Source of the DNA: an uncultured Pseudomonadota bacterium
GTDB taxonomy: Bacteria; Pseudomonadota; Gammaproteobacteria; Methylococcales; Methylomonadaceae
Direction of reading: 5' to 3'
Assembly (NCBI GenBank): GCA_903867225.1
Contig: CAIPQN010000018.1
Location: 1-48,955, forward strand
Length of the DNA: 48,955 nt
The translations under genes were made by a program, and so were the position numbers. Below, one piece after another: positions 23,457 through 35,000 of the stretch. The number at the start of each line of letters is the position of its first letter. Position 1 is the stretch's first letter. Under the pieces are notes generated by a model. It did not search any database. It was not told the origin of the DNA and saw only the letters and a list, made by a program, of their open reading frames with translations.

Positions 23457-26081
23457 TTAATGTTTTGACGCGGCGGCATCAACCGTGCGTGTTTTGTTAA
23501 TGAAAATGTTTTTGAGGCGGTCTAACGCGGAATGCAACGTCGTATCCATCACGGTTTCGTTACCGATTGAAACAATAATTCGTGTCAATTCAGGCATTTT
23601 GTTTTTGGTAGATGCAATATAAATTGGTTGCACATACAAAATCGTATTGCCCATTGGCAAAATTACCATACGTCCCATTTCAACTGATGAACCATTTTGA
23701 TCCCAAAGTGTGAACTGTTCTGAAATTTCTGGATGTTGTTGCGTCAATGCTTCAATCTGTTCAGGACCATTTACTTGCACATCTTTACCAAATTTAAATA
23801 CCGTGATATTTGGTTTGTAAGTACCGCTACAATTCACTTTATCTAACGTACTTGCCATACCGACCATACTTAAATTATTGCGATTTACAGGAGTCATTGG
23901 ATTGATTAACACGAATTCCTCGGTGTCGTTACAGCTTCCAAAATCCATCGTTTGATAATACGGCAATACAGGTTTTTCACGCACATTTGCGTATGCCCAT
24001 GTTTCAGCTTGTTCGTAAAAAAGTTCTGGCGTAGTTTGATGATACCGTGCGTACATTTGCATTTGAAGCGTGTATAAATCACGCGGATAACGCAAATGTG
24101 ATTTCAATTCAGCAGGCATTGTTTCTAAAGGCTTAAATAATTTTGGATACGCACGATTGTACGCATTGGCAATCGAATCATTGTTATCAACCAAATAATA
24201 ATCCACGTCACCATCAAACGCATCGATAACGATTTTCACTGAATTGCGAATGTAATTGAAGGGCTGTGTACCATTCAAACTTTCGTTCACCATTGGTTTT
24301 GAGACAGGATATTTATCAGACAACGTGTAAGCATCTTGAATCCAATAAAAACGGTTTTTTGTCATCACCAAATAAGGATCTTTGTCTAAATGTAGAAATG
24401 GCGTGAGTTTATGAACGCGCTCGGTAATGTTTCGGTAAATTTTGAGCTTGCTCTCACTAGAAATGTTAGTCGAAAAAAACAGTTTTTCATCCGCTAATTT
24501 AAATGCAAATAACGCTTTTTTAAATGTCGAAGTGAATGGAATTCCGCCTTTACCATGATAGGCTTTTTCTTCGTGAGGTTCTGTGCTGGCAATCCCCACA
24601 ACATTTAATTTATTCGGCACAATTGCGTAATCATATTGTTCTTGACCATAATAAATATCAGGGTGTTCGACTGTGAAACCAACGTCCGAGTGCATATTTA
24701 AATCGCGTAAATACCATGTCAACGGCGCATCAGCATCTTGCGCGGCTGGTGTAATTACTGCGCCATAACCATGTGTGTAACGTAAATGACGATTTTCCCA
24801 GTTCTGCGCTTCTTTTGGTAATTTAGAGATATTCACTTCGCGCGTAGAGATATTGACTTGACGCAAATGGTCAGAAATAAAATAGCGATCTTCGTCTACT
24901 GATAAAAATTTGTAATATGGACGAATTTCTTGCAGTTGTTTATAACTGTAAATGATGTATTCACGATCCCAAACAGGGATATTTTCAAAATGCTTTTGTG
25001 AACTCCACGTTTCAATATCTTGCGCGGCATCAAGTTTCACGGTCATTTCAACCGTTTTGACATTATTCAAATCATAAGCACCCAATGTTGCATCGATGTT
25101 GTGCTGCATAAACGGTTTTTCTGTTTTGACTGGATTTGGATTCACCACAAAACGTTGCAAAGTATCAGGAATGAATTGCAAATTGGGTGCTTGCCAAACA
25201 ACGAAAAATAACAACATCGAAATCCATAACGGTTTACGATTGTCGTGTTTTTCAGAATGAACAAATTGAATTGCCACCAGTGCGAAAATCAAAAATGTCG
25301 CCATCGCCGCCCAAATTAACGGCAGTTGATAACGGATTTCAATAAATCCAGGACCAAAGAAAATCGGTTCGTGATTATTTGTATAAAGTAGCGAAAAGCG
25401 TTCGAGCATAAAGCCCCAAAGCACAGATACCACCACTAAACCAATCAACAACGTTAAATGGATTTTTGCGCCTTTGGGATAACTTTTGCGTTGATCGGGA
25501 ATGTAAGTATGTTCCAGCCAATACAACACGCCCACCATTCCAAAAATTAACATCGCCGTAATCAATAATTCTTGTTGAATTAGCTGATAAGTCGGATACG
25601 CAAGCATATAAAAACTCACGTCGTTACCATAAACCGTTTCGATTACACCCGATTTTTCACCAAAGAAATACATCAACGTCGATTCCCATTGACTATAAAA
25701 CGGGGACGCAATCATTAAAGCTAAAAAGAATGAAATCGGGGTGTAAATTTTTACAGAACCATTCATAAACGTATCGGCAAACGCTTGGACACGCTTTTTT
25801 TCATTGCCAATCAATAATTTTTCGTCGAGATTCACACCCAAATATCGTGAAGCAATCCAGAAATGACTAAAGAAAATAAGGAAAAATACTAATGTTACGC
25901 CACCCGAAAGAAAAAATTTATACAGTAAGCGTAGCCAAAAATAGGATTCGAGTTTTAGTGAATCGTACCACCACCAATCCACGAAAAAATCGATAAAAAT
26001 GAAATGAAAGGCGACGAATAAAACTACTGCCAAAGCGATGATTCCGCCCAGCAACGCGGGTAAAAATTTCAAATTCCGCAT
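23457..26081 (-). CDS. UPF0182 family membrane protein
   Basis: This large protein of 874 residues has about seven transmembrane helices in the first 290 residues (starting LPALLGGIIALAVVLFVAFHFIFIDFFVDWWWYDSL-type hydrophobic stretches) and a long extracytoplasmic part. The WWWYDSL segment, HGYGAVITPA and SLNGTQPFNYIRNSVKIVIDAFDG-type motifs are typical of UPF0182. No activity is established for the family. GAGGA precedes the ATG. It is probably co-transcribed with pmbA. Confidence 0.93.
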   Translation of the reverse strand: MRNLKFLPALLGGIIALAVVLFVAFHFIFIDFFVDWWWYDSLKLESYFWLRLLYKFFLSGGVTLVFFLIFFSHFWIASRYLGVNLDEKLLIGNEKKRVQAFADTFMNGSVKIYTPISFFLALMIASPFYSQWESTLMYFFGEKSGVIETVYGNDVSFYMLAYPTYQLIQQELLITAMLIFGMVGVLYWLEHTYIPDQRKSYPKGAKIHLTLLIGLVVVSVLWGFMLERFSLLYTNNHEPIFFGPGFIEIRYQLPLIWAAMATFLIFALVAIQFVHSEKHDNRKPLWISMLLFFVVWQAPNLQFIPDTLQRFVVNPNPVKTEKPFMQHNIDATLGAYDLNNVKTVEMTVKLDAAQDIETWSSQKHFENIPVWDREYIIYSYKQLQEIRPYYKFLSVDEDRYFISDHLRQVNISTREVNISKLPKEAQNWENRHLRYTHGYGAVITPAAQDADAPLTWYLRDLNMHSDVGFTVEHPDIYYGQEQYDYAIVPNKLNVVGIASTEPHEEKAYHGKGGIPFTSTFKKALFAFKLADEKLFFSTNISSESKLKIYRNITERVHKLTPFLHLDKDPYLVMTKNRFYWIQDAYTLSDKYPVSKPMVNESLNGTQPFNYIRNSVKIVIDAFDGDVDYYLVDNNDSIANAYNRAYPKLFKPLETMPAELKSHLRYPRDLYTLQMQMYARYHQTTPELFYEQAETWAYANVREKPVLPYYQTMDFGSCNDTEEFVLINPMTPVNRNNLSMVGMASTLDKVNCSGTYKPNITVFKFGKDVQVNGPEQIEALTQQHPEISEQFTLWDQNGSSVEMGRMVILPMGNTILYVQPIYIASTKNKMPELTRIIVSIGNETVMDTTLHSALDRLKNIFINKTRTVDAAASKH

Positions 26082-26128
26082 GGAGTTCCTCTTAAAAATA
26101 GAAAATAATATGTTGTGGCTATTCTAAC

Positions 26129-27745
26129 TTAAATGCCGCGATAACCCGAAGTAATTGGATAGCGTCTATCACGTCCAAATGCGCGTTCGCTTATTCTAAT
26201 GCCAACAGCTGATTGACGGCGTTTGTACTCACTTCTATCGACTAACGAAATCACACGCTTCACATCTTCGGGTGAAAATCCTGCGGCAACAATTTCATCA
26301 GCCGATTGGTCTTCTTCAATGTAACGCGCCAAAATTGGATCAAGGATTTCATAAGGCGGCAATGAATCGGAATCTTGTTGATTTGGTGAAAGTTCTGCTG
26401 ACGGCGCACGCGTCAAAACACGTTCTGGAATGACTTGAGAAATCGAATTTCGATAACGTACCAATTCATAAACTAATAATTTTGGTACATCTTTAATTGG
26501 TGCAAAACCACCGCACATATCACCATATAACGTTGCATAACCCACGCTCATTTCGCTTTTATTGCCTGTTGTTAAAAGTAATTTCCCTTGTTTGTTGGAC
26601 ATCGCCATTAAAACGACACCACGACAACGCGCTTGGATATTTTCTTCTGTTGTGTCGGCGGGCGTATTTTCAAACGTTACGGCGAGCATTTCTGTAAATG
26701 CTTTTACCGCTGGTTCGATTGGAATTGAATGGTATTTAACGCCCATAATTTCAGCTTGAATTTTCGCGTCATCGTTGCTCATTTCGAGCGTGTATTTTGA
26801 CGGTAACGAAACGGCTTCGACATTTTCTGCTCCCAACGCATCAACCGCTATCGCTAACACTAATGCGGAATCAATGCCGCCCGATAATCCTAAAATTGCA
26901 CCTTTAAAACCATTTTTACGAACGTAATCGCGAGTGCCACAAACTAGCGCGTTATAAATTGTCGATCCTTTGTTTCGTTTTTGAAAAGCAGGGTAGGGTG
27001 GATTTAAAAATTGTCCATTTTCAAATTCTACTACACCGATTTGTTCAATAAATTCTGCGGCTTGAAAAACGATTTTTCCATCAGCATTTGCCACAAATGA
27101 TGCGCCATCAAAGACTAATTCATCTTGTCCACCAACGGCATTCACATAAACAATAGGGAGTTGAGCTGTTTTTGCGTGTGAACAAATTAACGCTTCACGT
27201 TGCTCGGCTTTGCCTACATGAAAAGGCGACGCATTAAGCGTCAATAAAATTTCTGCTCCAGCGTCTTTAGTTGCTTGCACAATGTCAGAATGCCAAACAT
27301 CTTCGCAAATACTCAAGCCAATAAATTGACCTTTGAATTCAAATACACACGGTTTTTTGCCAGCGGTAAAATAACGCATTTCATCAAATACACCGTAATT
27401 CGGTAATTTTTGTTTGCGATACACCGCTGAAATACTGCCTTCCGATAATACAACAGCACTGTTGTACAAATTTTCACCGTCAAATTCAGGAAAACCCACC
27501 ACAACTCCAATCTCTGGCGCGATGTTTGCTAGCTCAAATAAAACATTGTTCGCTGTCAAAATAAAGTCCCGTCGAAACAATAAATCTTCGGGTGGGTATC
27601 CCACGAGCATTAGTTCGGGGAACACAATTAAATCAATGTCTGAGCGATTTCGGACTGCGGTCACAGTTTCAACAATTAGGTTAAAGTTGGTGGTGATATT
27701 GCCGACTAAACTGTTAGTTTGAATAAGCGCGATTTTTAAGGTCAT
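26129..27745 (-). CDS. nadE: Glutamine-dependent NAD+ synthetase
   Basis: This 538-residue, two-domain enzyme has an N-terminal nitrilase-type glutaminase domain (residues 1-250, catalytic Glu in FPELMLVGYPP, Lys in YRKQKLP and Cys in SICEDVW). The C-terminal ammonia-dependent synthetase carries the P-loop LGLSGGIDSAL near residue 290 and GNKSEMSVGY later. It makes NAD from deamido-NAD, ATP and glutamine. The C-terminus RRQSAVGIRISERAFGRDRRYPI is family-typical. It is complete. Confidence 0.96.
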   Translation of the reverse strand: MTLKIALIQTNSLVGNITTNFNLIVETVTAVRNRSDIDLIVFPELMLVGYPPEDLLFRRDFILTANNVLFELANIAPEIGVVVGFPEFDGENLYNSAVVLSEGSISAVYRKQKLPNYGVFDEMRYFTAGKKPCVFEFKGQFIGLSICEDVWHSDIVQATKDAGAEILLTLNASPFHVGKAEQREALICSHAKTAQLPIVYVNAVGGQDELVFDGASFVANADGKIVFQAAEFIEQIGVVEFENGQFLNPPYPAFQKRNKGSTIYNALVCGTRDYVRKNGFKGAILGLSGGIDSALVLAIAVDALGAENVEAVSLPSKYTLEMSNDDAKIQAEIMGVKYHSIPIEPAVKAFTEMLAVTFENTPADTTEENIQARCRGVVLMAMSNKQGKLLLTTGNKSEMSVGYATLYGDMCGGFAPIKDVPKLLVYELVRYRNSISQVIPERVLTRAPSAELSPNQQDSDSLPPYEILDPILARYIEEDQSADEIVAAGFSPEDVKRVISLVDRSEYKRRQSAVGIRISERAFGRDRRYPITSGYRGI

Positions 27746-27852
27746 AACTTTAAAAGTAAAAAGCGAAGGGAAAAGATTCTTTTGTAATCATAACCCAAGC
27801 ATCGCGTTTTGTACTGACGATTTAATAACCCTAAATTTTATTTTTGAAACAG

Positions 27853-28071
27853 ATGAACAACATGAAAATTAAACAAGAAAAAGCCAGTGATGCAAATTCT
27901 CGTTGGTGGAATTTTATTGAGACGTTGAGCGATGAATTTATTCGTCAAACAGGCGTTGGACTTTATACACACATAACACCGCTCGATGTGCGTCATGTAT
28001 ATAAAGATTTTCAACAAAAACAAACGCCTATTCGTAGTTTTACACGCGAATATGTTCGACCTTATGTTTAA
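27853..28071 (+). CDS. Small hypothetical protein
   Basis: This is a candidate ORF of about 72 residues beginning MNNMKIKQEKASDANSRWW, followed by an amphipathic region and a basic tail TREYVRPYV. A longer reading from a TTG at 27844 and a shorter one from 27862 are possible; none has a good ribosome site. It has no signal peptide, membrane helix or motif I recognise. It stands between the divergent nadE and the following NlpC/P60 gene. Coding status is uncertain. Confidence 0.45.
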   Translation: MNNMKIKQEKASDANSRWWNFIETLSDEFIRQTGVGLYTHITPLDVRHVYKDFQQKQTPIRSFTREYVRPYV

Positions 28072-28146
28072 CAGATTTTAATCGGGACGTTGCTGCTTTT
28101 AATTTAAGTCAGTGCGTTAATTTTTAATTTTGATTTTGGTTATGTC

Positions 28147-28677
28147 GTGAAAACATTAACTACTTTTTCAACAAATACTTTGCCGTGGTTTAAGCGACTA
28201 CTTTTGCCGACCGTGATTGCAGCATTATCAGGGTGTGCAGGCGATATGGATATTCGACCCGAAGAACCTGTTGCACCACGCCAGATGATAAAACATAGTG
28301 GCACAACGCCTGCCGTTGATTATGCGTTGAGTTTGCAGGGTACGCCGTACATTTATGGCAAAGCCTCGCCTGAAGAAGGTTTCGATTGCAGTGGTTTTGT
28401 GAAACACGTTTACGATAAGAATGGCGTGCATTTACCGCGCACGGTAAAAGAAATGTCGAATGCACTTACGCCTGTGCCGAATAACAATATCCATTCGGGT
28501 GATTTGTTATTTTTTAATACGTCGGGGAAATCTGCGTCACACGTCGGAATTTATGTAAATGAAAGCAACTTTGTTCACGCGCCTAGTTCTCGTGCAGGAA
28601 AGGTAATGGTGTCTAGCCTGAAGAATAATTATTGGCGAGAGCGTTTTATTGATGCTCGCCGCCCACAAAATCATTAA
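28147..28677 (+). CDS. NlpC/P60 family peptidoglycan hydrolase lipoprotein
   Basis: This 176-residue cell-wall cysteine peptidase starts at a GTG. A lipobox, ALSGC, near residues 26-30 marks it as a lipoprotein. The NlpC/P60 domain follows with the catalytic Cys in GFDCSGFV, the His in ASHVGIY and a third polar residue region FVHAPSS. Such enzymes cut the gamma-D-Glu-mesoDAP bond in stem peptides. It stands alone, with the chemoreceptor gene convergent downstream. Confidence 0.92.
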   Translation: MKTLTTFSTNTLPWFKRLLLPTVIAALSGCAGDMDIRPEEPVAPRQMIKHSGTTPAVDYALSLQGTPYIYGKASPEEGFDCSGFVKHVYDKNGVHLPRTVKEMSNALTPVPNNNIHSGDLLFFNTSGKSASHVGIYVNESNFVHAPSSRAGKVMVSSLKNNYWRERFIDARRPQNH

Positions 28678-28751
28678 TACAGTTCAAATTCAACACCGCT
28701 AAATCCTCGTTTTTTTTAAAGTCCTAAAGTTCTCAAATTAAAAATCCATTC

Positions 28752-28796
28752 AAAAAAAGGCATTAAGCACAGATTGAAATCTGCACTCAACACCTT
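28752..28796 (-). terminator. Terminator of the chemoreceptor gene
   Basis: On the minus strand, 28796-28757 folds into a long stem of up to 19 pairs including G-T wobbles (AAGG at one end, CCTT at the other, GCAGATT/AATCTGTGC at the top), followed by seven Ts (complement of 28752-28758). It lies 43 bases past the stop codon. The stem would also fold on the other strand, behind the NlpC/P60 gene. Confidence 0.8.
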
Positions 28797-28838
28797 CTTA
28801 GTTTAGCGTCACGACCGCTTTAACTTACTTTTCCTTTT

Positions 28839-31082
28839 TTAAAACTCTTCCCAATCATCATTTCCTACAACAAAAGTATTTTTAGATGCTGTTACTTCTT
28901 CCATTGATGCTGTGTTAAACGTTTGTGTTTTCACAGATGCTGGCGCACTTTTCATCGCTACTTTGGCTGCTTGTTTTTGACTACCAGTTGAATAATTGTC
29001 CATTCTAAAATGCGCGAGTTCTTTCGCCAAATGCTGTGTTTGCGTTTCGAGCGATTCTGCTGTCGCAGCTACTTCTTCAACCAATGCCGCATTTTGTTGT
29101 GTCACATCGTCCATCGACGTAATTGCAGCACCCACTTGAGCAATCCCCGCGCTTTGTTCTGCTGACGCGCTCGAAATTTCTGAAATGATTTTGTTCACGC
29201 CTTCAATCGAAGTCACAATTTCCTGCATGGTTTGACCTGCTTCTGCAACTTGTTTGCTACCACCCGAAACACGATCAACTGAATCACTGATTAAACGTTT
29301 AATTTCACCTGCGGCATTTGCAGAACGTTGCGCTAAATTACGAACTTCAATCGCAACCACCGCAAAACCACTGCCTTGTTCACCCGCACGAGCCGCTTCA
29401 ACTGCCGCGTTTAACGCTAAAATGTTTGTTTGGAACGCAATATCATCAATTACCGAAATAATATCGACGATTCTTAAAGACGATTCGTTAATGTTATCCA
29501 TCGTACTTACAACATCTCTAACAACACTTACACCGCGATTTGCGGCTTCAGTTGCACCGACCGCTAATGAATTTGCTTGTTTTGCATTTTCGCTATTGTG
29601 TGAAACAGTCGATGTAAGTTGTTGCATACTTGCTGCGGTTTCTTCTAAAGCCGCTGCTTGTTGTTCGGTGCGATGCGCCAAATCATTATTACCCGATGCA
29701 ATTTCAGTTGAAACCGCTGCAATCATATTTGTCGTTTCTTTGATTTCCAAAAGCAACGAAGCCAAACTTTCTGCGGTGTTATTCACACCCGCTTTTACTT
29801 GACCAAAAATACCAGAATAATCTTTCGTAATTTTTTGGGTTAAATCGCCATCGGCTAACGCATTTGCAACGCGTAAAACGTCATGCAAACCTTCGTCTGT
29901 CACGTTAGATAATTTATTCAATGATTCAGCAATCGTTTTGGTGTAACCCGCTTTGTCATTCAAGTTCATTTTGTAACTGAATTCACCTTGAATTGCTGCT
30001 GCGTCCACCATCGTTTGAATTTCATTGACGATTTTTGTTAATGAATCCACGGTGTCGTTCACGCCTTTCGCCGTTAAACCAAATAATCCTTTGTAATCTT
30101 TGGTGACTCTTTGATTCAAATCGCCGTTTGCTAACGCGCCTGCCACACGAATGGTGTCTTTGAAAGCCGTGTCAACCGTATCGCTTAATTGATTCAATAA
30201 GCTGCTAATGTCTTTTCCAAAACCGCTTTTACCTTGAATATCGATTTTCGTATTGAAATTACCTTTAACTGCTGCAGAAACAACGTTTTCTATATCTGTG
30301 ACAATCGTTTTTAAATTGCTTTGCATTGTTTGCATGACTAACAACAATTCGCTAATTTCATCATTTGATTCAATCACGATGCGAGATGATAAATCACCTT
30401 TAGCAATCGCAGTCATGACATTTTTGGCATTATCAAGAGCGTTAGTAATTCTGCGAATCAATTTTAAATCTATGAAGAAACACGCACTCAATCCCAATAC
30501 AAGCATGATAATTGAACAAACAAAAATTGAATCATACAATTTTTGTGCATCTTCATATTCATGTTGTGAAACGTCGAGTTGTAATTGCACCAAGTCGTTA
30601 ATGTCTTTTGAAAGTGGTTCGTACAATGGACGAATTTTTTCGATAATCAATTTTTCAAGCCCAGCTCTATCACCTGATTTTATTAATGCTAACGCAGGCA
30701 ATAACGCTTGTTCACGATACGTTTTTCGATCTTCTGCGAATTGATTGGCGAGAATCGTTTCTTCTGGCGTTAAATACGTCGCCATATAACTTTCCCATAA
30801 TTTGGTGATTTCAGTCATATTTTCGTTAATCACAACAATATTTTTTTCTGCCTCATCTGGAAAAATAACACTGTTGGCAACTTTTAAACGGCTGTCTAAT
30901 TGCATAGTTTTAATCTGAGTCAATTGGCTTGTTGGAACCAAACGATCGATATAAACAGTTTGTAGACTGCTGTTGCTAAATTTGATTCCCACTAAGCCAA
31001 TCGTACTTAATGAAATGGCTAAAACAGACATCGCGCAAAGAATCAGCATAAGACGCGAACGAATAGAAAGATTGTTGAACAT
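28839..31082 (-). CDS. Methyl-accepting chemotaxis protein with repeated HAMP-like modules
   Basis: This 747-residue chemoreceptor has a transmembrane helix at about 10-30, a periplasmic four-helix-bundle sensor to about 190 and a second helix near 190-212. A HAMP domain follows, then at least three further HAMP-like repeats with [20 protein letters not shown]-type and [20 protein letters not shown]-type units (about 270-430). The signalling hairpin has the conserved tip [26 protein letters not shown]. The last residues, DDWEEF, resemble the CheR/CheB-tethering pentapeptide NWETF. AGGA lies 8 bases before the ATG. The ligand is unknown. Confidence 0.95.
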   Translation of the reverse strand: MFNNLSIRSRLMLILCAMSVLAISLSTIGLVGIKFSNSSLQTVYIDRLVPTSQLTQIKTMQLDSRLKVANSVIFPDEAEKNIVVINENMTEITKLWESYMATYLTPEETILANQFAEDRKTYREQALLPALALIKSGDRAGLEKLIIEKIRPLYEPLSKDINDLVQLQLDVSQHEYEDAQKLYDSIFVCSIIMLVLGLSACFFIDLKLIRRITNALDNAKNVMTAIAKGDLSSRIVIESNDEISELLLVMQTMQSNLKTIVTDIENVVSAAVKGNFNTKIDIQGKSGFGKDISSLLNQLSDTVDTAFKDTIRVAGALANGDLNQRVTKDYKGLFGLTAKGVNDTVDSLTKIVNEIQTMVDAAAIQGEFSYKMNLNDKAGYTKTIAESLNKLSNVTDEGLHDVLRVANALADGDLTQKITKDYSGIFGQVKAGVNNTAESLASLLLEIKETTNMIAAVSTEIASGNNDLAHRTEQQAAALEETAASMQQLTSTVSHNSENAKQANSLAVGATEAANRGVSVVRDVVSTMDNINESSLRIVDIISVIDDIAFQTNILALNAAVEAARAGEQGSGFAVVAIEVRNLAQRSANAAGEIKRLISDSVDRVSGGSKQVAEAGQTMQEIVTSIEGVNKIISEISSASAEQSAGIAQVGAAITSMDDVTQQNAALVEEVAATAESLETQTQHLAKELAHFRMDNYSTGSQKQAAKVAMKSAPASVKTQTFNTASMEEVTASKNTFVVGNDDWEEF

Positions 31083-31309
31083 AAAAATGATTCCTTAATG
31101 ATTTAAATTGAACAAGGAAAATAAAATAATAATGGTTTATATTTTTTGTTCGTTTTGACAGTTCGTATTATATCGACAGCGAATGAAGATTTATAAACGA
31201 TTAATGTAAATAAAGGTTTTTGAATAATGTGCGATAACTAAGGCGATACGTTACACTGGTAATGTTTGTCGTAACGCCCCTAACTGGAATTGAACTCAAA
31301 AATCACCTT

Positions 31310-31999
31310 ATGAAAAAATCACTGACCTTTATAACTGCGCTGACGATGATTAGCGTTTCACCGTTGAGCGTGGCACAACAAAACTTATTTAATGTGCCGT
31401 CTTCGGATATTACCGAACACGGAAAAATCTTTTTTCAGCAGCAGTTTAATCTTAGTAATTTATCGGGTGTCGCTAATACAACGATTGATTACGGTTTGGA
31501 AAATGAATTAGAAATCGGTGTGAACATTTTTAACGTCGATATGTATCCAACGAATGAAATGCGAAATCCGTATCTTTTAGCGAATTTTCAAAAAGGCTTC
31601 ACGATTAACGAGCATTACAAAATTGGTTTTGGTACGCAAACTGGTATCTCGCCACCAATTCATAACAAAACGGTAGGTATTCCGAGTTTTTCATATTTCA
31701 ATAATCAGTTAAATTTGGAAGAATACGGTCACTACAATTTGGGTGCATATCATGCCAATCATGCTTACGCGGGGCAGGGCGATTCTTTTGGGATTATGGC
31801 GGGGGTGGAATATCCATTGATTGAAAAAAAGTTTCATTTACAGGGCGATATTTTGACCGGCAATAACGATATTAGTGTAGCGGTGTTGGGCTTTGTATTT
31901 TTTCTTCCACAAAATTGGCAATTATCGTTAGGCGCACAATTACCTGCACCAACTAGCAATAACGATTATGGCGCGGTGATTGAGTTTACGAAGTTGTAA
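31310..31999 (+). CDS. Exported barrel-like protein of unknown function
   Basis: The open frame begins at 31262, but MKKSLTFITALTMISVSPLSVAQQ, a good signal peptide, starts at 31310, so I take that start (229 residues). No strong ribosome site precedes either. The mature part alternates hydrophobic and polar residues with many Asn, Tyr and Gly (FFQQQFNLSNLSG, TTIDYGLENELEIGVNIFNV), suggesting a small outer-membrane beta-barrel, but the C-terminus ends TKL rather than an aromatic. The family is not recognised. It is upstream of metH on the same strand, with 77 bases between. Confidence 0.75.
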   Translation: MKKSLTFITALTMISVSPLSVAQQNLFNVPSSDITEHGKIFFQQQFNLSNLSGVANTTIDYGLENELEIGVNIFNVDMYPTNEMRNPYLLANFQKGFTINEHYKIGFGTQTGISPPIHNKTVGIPSFSYFNNQLNLEEYGHYNLGAYHANHAYAGQGDSFGIMAGVEYPLIEKKFHLQGDILTGNNDISVAVLGFVFFLPQNWQLSLGAQLPAPTSNNDYGAVIEFTKL

Positions 32000-32076
32000 A
32001 TTTGCGCTGAATGACACATTAGCCGCGCCGTCTGGTATCATTTGGGGCATCTTTTTACCGCAACAAACTCACCAAA

Positions 32077-35000
32077 ATGAACAGAACCGACTTATTTAAA
32101 CAACACCTCGCGCAGCGCATTTTATTTTTAGATGGCGCGATGGGAACGATGATTCAAGGCTATAAACTCGACGAAAAAGATTATCGCGGCGAGCGGTTTG
32201 TAAATTGGCAAACCGATGTCAAAGGCAATAACGATTTATTGTGTTTGACGCAACCCGATATTATCAAAGCGATTCACAGCGAATACTTTGCCGCAGGCGC
32301 AGATATTGTTGAAACCAATACCTTCAATTCCACCACGATTGCAATGGCAGACTATGAAATGGAATCGTTGGTTTATGAAATCAATTTTGCGGCGGCAAAA
32401 GTGGCGCGTGAAGCGGCTGACGAATTTTCAACGCCTGAAAAACCGCGTTTTGTCGCAGGCGTTTTAGGCCCTACAAATCGCACCGCGTCGATGTCGCCCG
32501 ATGTGAACGATCCAGGTTTTCGGAACGTTTTTTTTGATGATTTAGTCGTCGCTTACACCGAAGCCACAAAAGCGTTAATCGATGGTGGCGCAGATTTGAT
32601 TTTGATTGAAACTGTGTTTGATACTTTGAACGCGAAAGCGGCAATTTTCGCGGTTGAAAATGTGTTTGAAGAATTGGGTTTTGCTTTGCCTGTGATGATT
32701 TCGGGAACAATTACCGATGCGTCAGGTCGCACGCTTTCTGGTCAAACGGTTGGCGCGTTTTGGAATTCTTTGAAACACGTTAAACCGATTTCGTTTGGTT
32801 TCAACTGTGCGTTAGGTGCAACCGAATTGCGCCAATATATTGAAGAACTTTCCAACATCGCAGACACACACGTTTCCGCACATCCAAATGCAGGTTTGCC
32901 AAATGCTTTTGGTGAATACGACGAAACGCCTGAAATGATGGCGGCAGAAATTGCGGATTGGGCGGCAAATGGTTATTTAAATATCATCGGCGGCTGTTGC
33001 GGCACATCGCCTGATACGATTCGCGCGATTGTCAAAGCCGTTGAAAAATTCCCACCACGTCAAATTCCCGATATTCCAAAACATTGCGCGTTATCAGGTT
33101 TAGAACCATTAAAAATTTCAGCAGACAGTTTATTTGTGAATGTTGGCGAACGCACAAATGTCACAGGTTCAGCCGCATTTAAACGTTTAATTATTGAAGG
33201 GAATTTTGAAGCTGCGTTAGACGTTGCGAAACAACAAGTTGAAAACGGCGCACAAATCATCGACATCAACATGGATGAGGGAATGCTCGAATCCAAAGAC
33301 GCGATGGTGCGTTTTTTGATGTTGATTGCCTCAGAACCCGACATTTCAAAAGTGCCAATCATGCTCGATTCGTCGAAATGGGACATTTTGGAAGCGGGTT
33401 TGAAATGTATTCAAGGCAAAGGCGTTGTGAATTCAATTTCAATGAAAGAAGGCGAAGACAAATTTATTCAACACGCTAAATTGGTTAGACGTTACGGAGC
33501 GGCAGTCATCGTAATGGCGTTTGACGAAGTTGGGCAAGCTGATACGAAAGAGCGAAAAATCGAAATTTGCCAACGCGCTTACAAAATTCTGACTGAACAA
33601 GTCAGTTTTCCGCCTGAAGATATTATTTTTGATCCGAACATTTTTGCGGTCGCAACGGGCATCGACGAACACAATAATTACGGTGTCGATTTCATTGAAG
33701 CGACCCGCGAAATTAAACGCACTTTGCAGCACGCGCTAATTTCTGGCGGCGTGTCGAATGTGTCGTTTTCGTTTCGTGGCAATAATCCTGTTCGTGAAGC
33801 AATTCACGCCGTTTTTTTATATCATGCGATTAAAGCTGGAATGTCGATGGGGATTGTGAATGCGGGACAGCTTGCGATTTACGAGGATATTCCACGCGAA
33901 TTACGCGATGCCGTTGAAGCCGTGATTTTGAATCAGCATGATGGAAGCGGCACGGATACGTTACTAGCGATTGCAGATAAATATCGCGGTGACGGCGTTG
34001 AAGTGAAAAAAGAAGATGCTCAATGGCGTAACTTGCCAGTCAATGAACGTTTAGCACACGCACTGGTAAAAGGGATTACAGATTTTATTGACGAAGACAC
34101 CGAAGAAGCGCGTTTGCAAGTCGAACGCCCGTTGCACGTTATCGAAGGCGCGTTGATGGACGGCATGAATATCGTCGGTGATTTGTTTGGCGCGGGAAAA
34201 ATGTTCTTGCCGCAAGTGGTGAAATCCGCGCGAGTGATGAAAAAAGCCGTGGCGTATTTAATGCCGTTTATGGAAGCAGATAAATCTGCTGCTGACCGTC
34301 AAAGTAACGGCAAAATTCTCATGGCAACCGTGAAAGGCGACGTTCACGACATCGGCAAAAACATTGTGGCGGTCGTGTTGCAATGCAATAACTACGATGT
34401 GATTGATTTGGGCGTGATGGTTTCGGCAGAGAAAATTTTGCAAACCGCTCGCATGGAAAAAGTCGATATTATTGGTTTGAGTGGTTTGATTACACCGTCT
34501 CTTGACGAGATGGTTCACGTTGCCAAAGAAATGCAACGCCAAGGTTTTAAAATTCCGTTGTTAATTGGTGGCGCGACGACCTCACGAGCGCACACAGCGG
34601 TGAAAATTGAGCCACATTATGAAAATAGCAGTGTTGTTTATGTGACCGATGCTTCTCGTGCCGTTGGTGTGGCGAGTAATTTGTTAAGCGGTGAATTAGC
34701 GACCGATTACAAAGCAAGTATTCGCGCCGAATATGAAGAAGTGCGCGAACGTCACAAAGGTAAAGAATCGAAAACCCAACAACATTCTCTCGAAAATGCG
34801 CGTAAGAATAAATACGTTTGGACAAATCACCCGATTAAACCGTCGTTTTTAGGTGTGAAAGTGATTGATGATGTGTCGCTGGCAACATTGGCTGAATATA
34901 TTGATTGGTCGCCATTTTTCCAAACATGGGAACTCGCTGGTGGTTATCCGAAAATTCTCAATGATGAAATCGTTGGCGAAGAAGCGCGTAAATTATTCGC

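Noticed and set aside
29254-29802. 182-residue plus-strand ORF
   Set aside because: It is a shadow of the chemoreceptor signalling domain on the other strand, with no ribosome site or recognisable motif.
31083-31260. Flagellar sigma-28 promoter in front of the chemoreceptor gene
   Set aside because: A GTCGATAT stretch resembles the -10 element, but the upstream TAAA is not at the proper spacing.
32000-32076. Cobalamin or SAH riboswitch before metH
   Set aside because: The gap is only 77 bases and shows none of the conserved core elements or stems.
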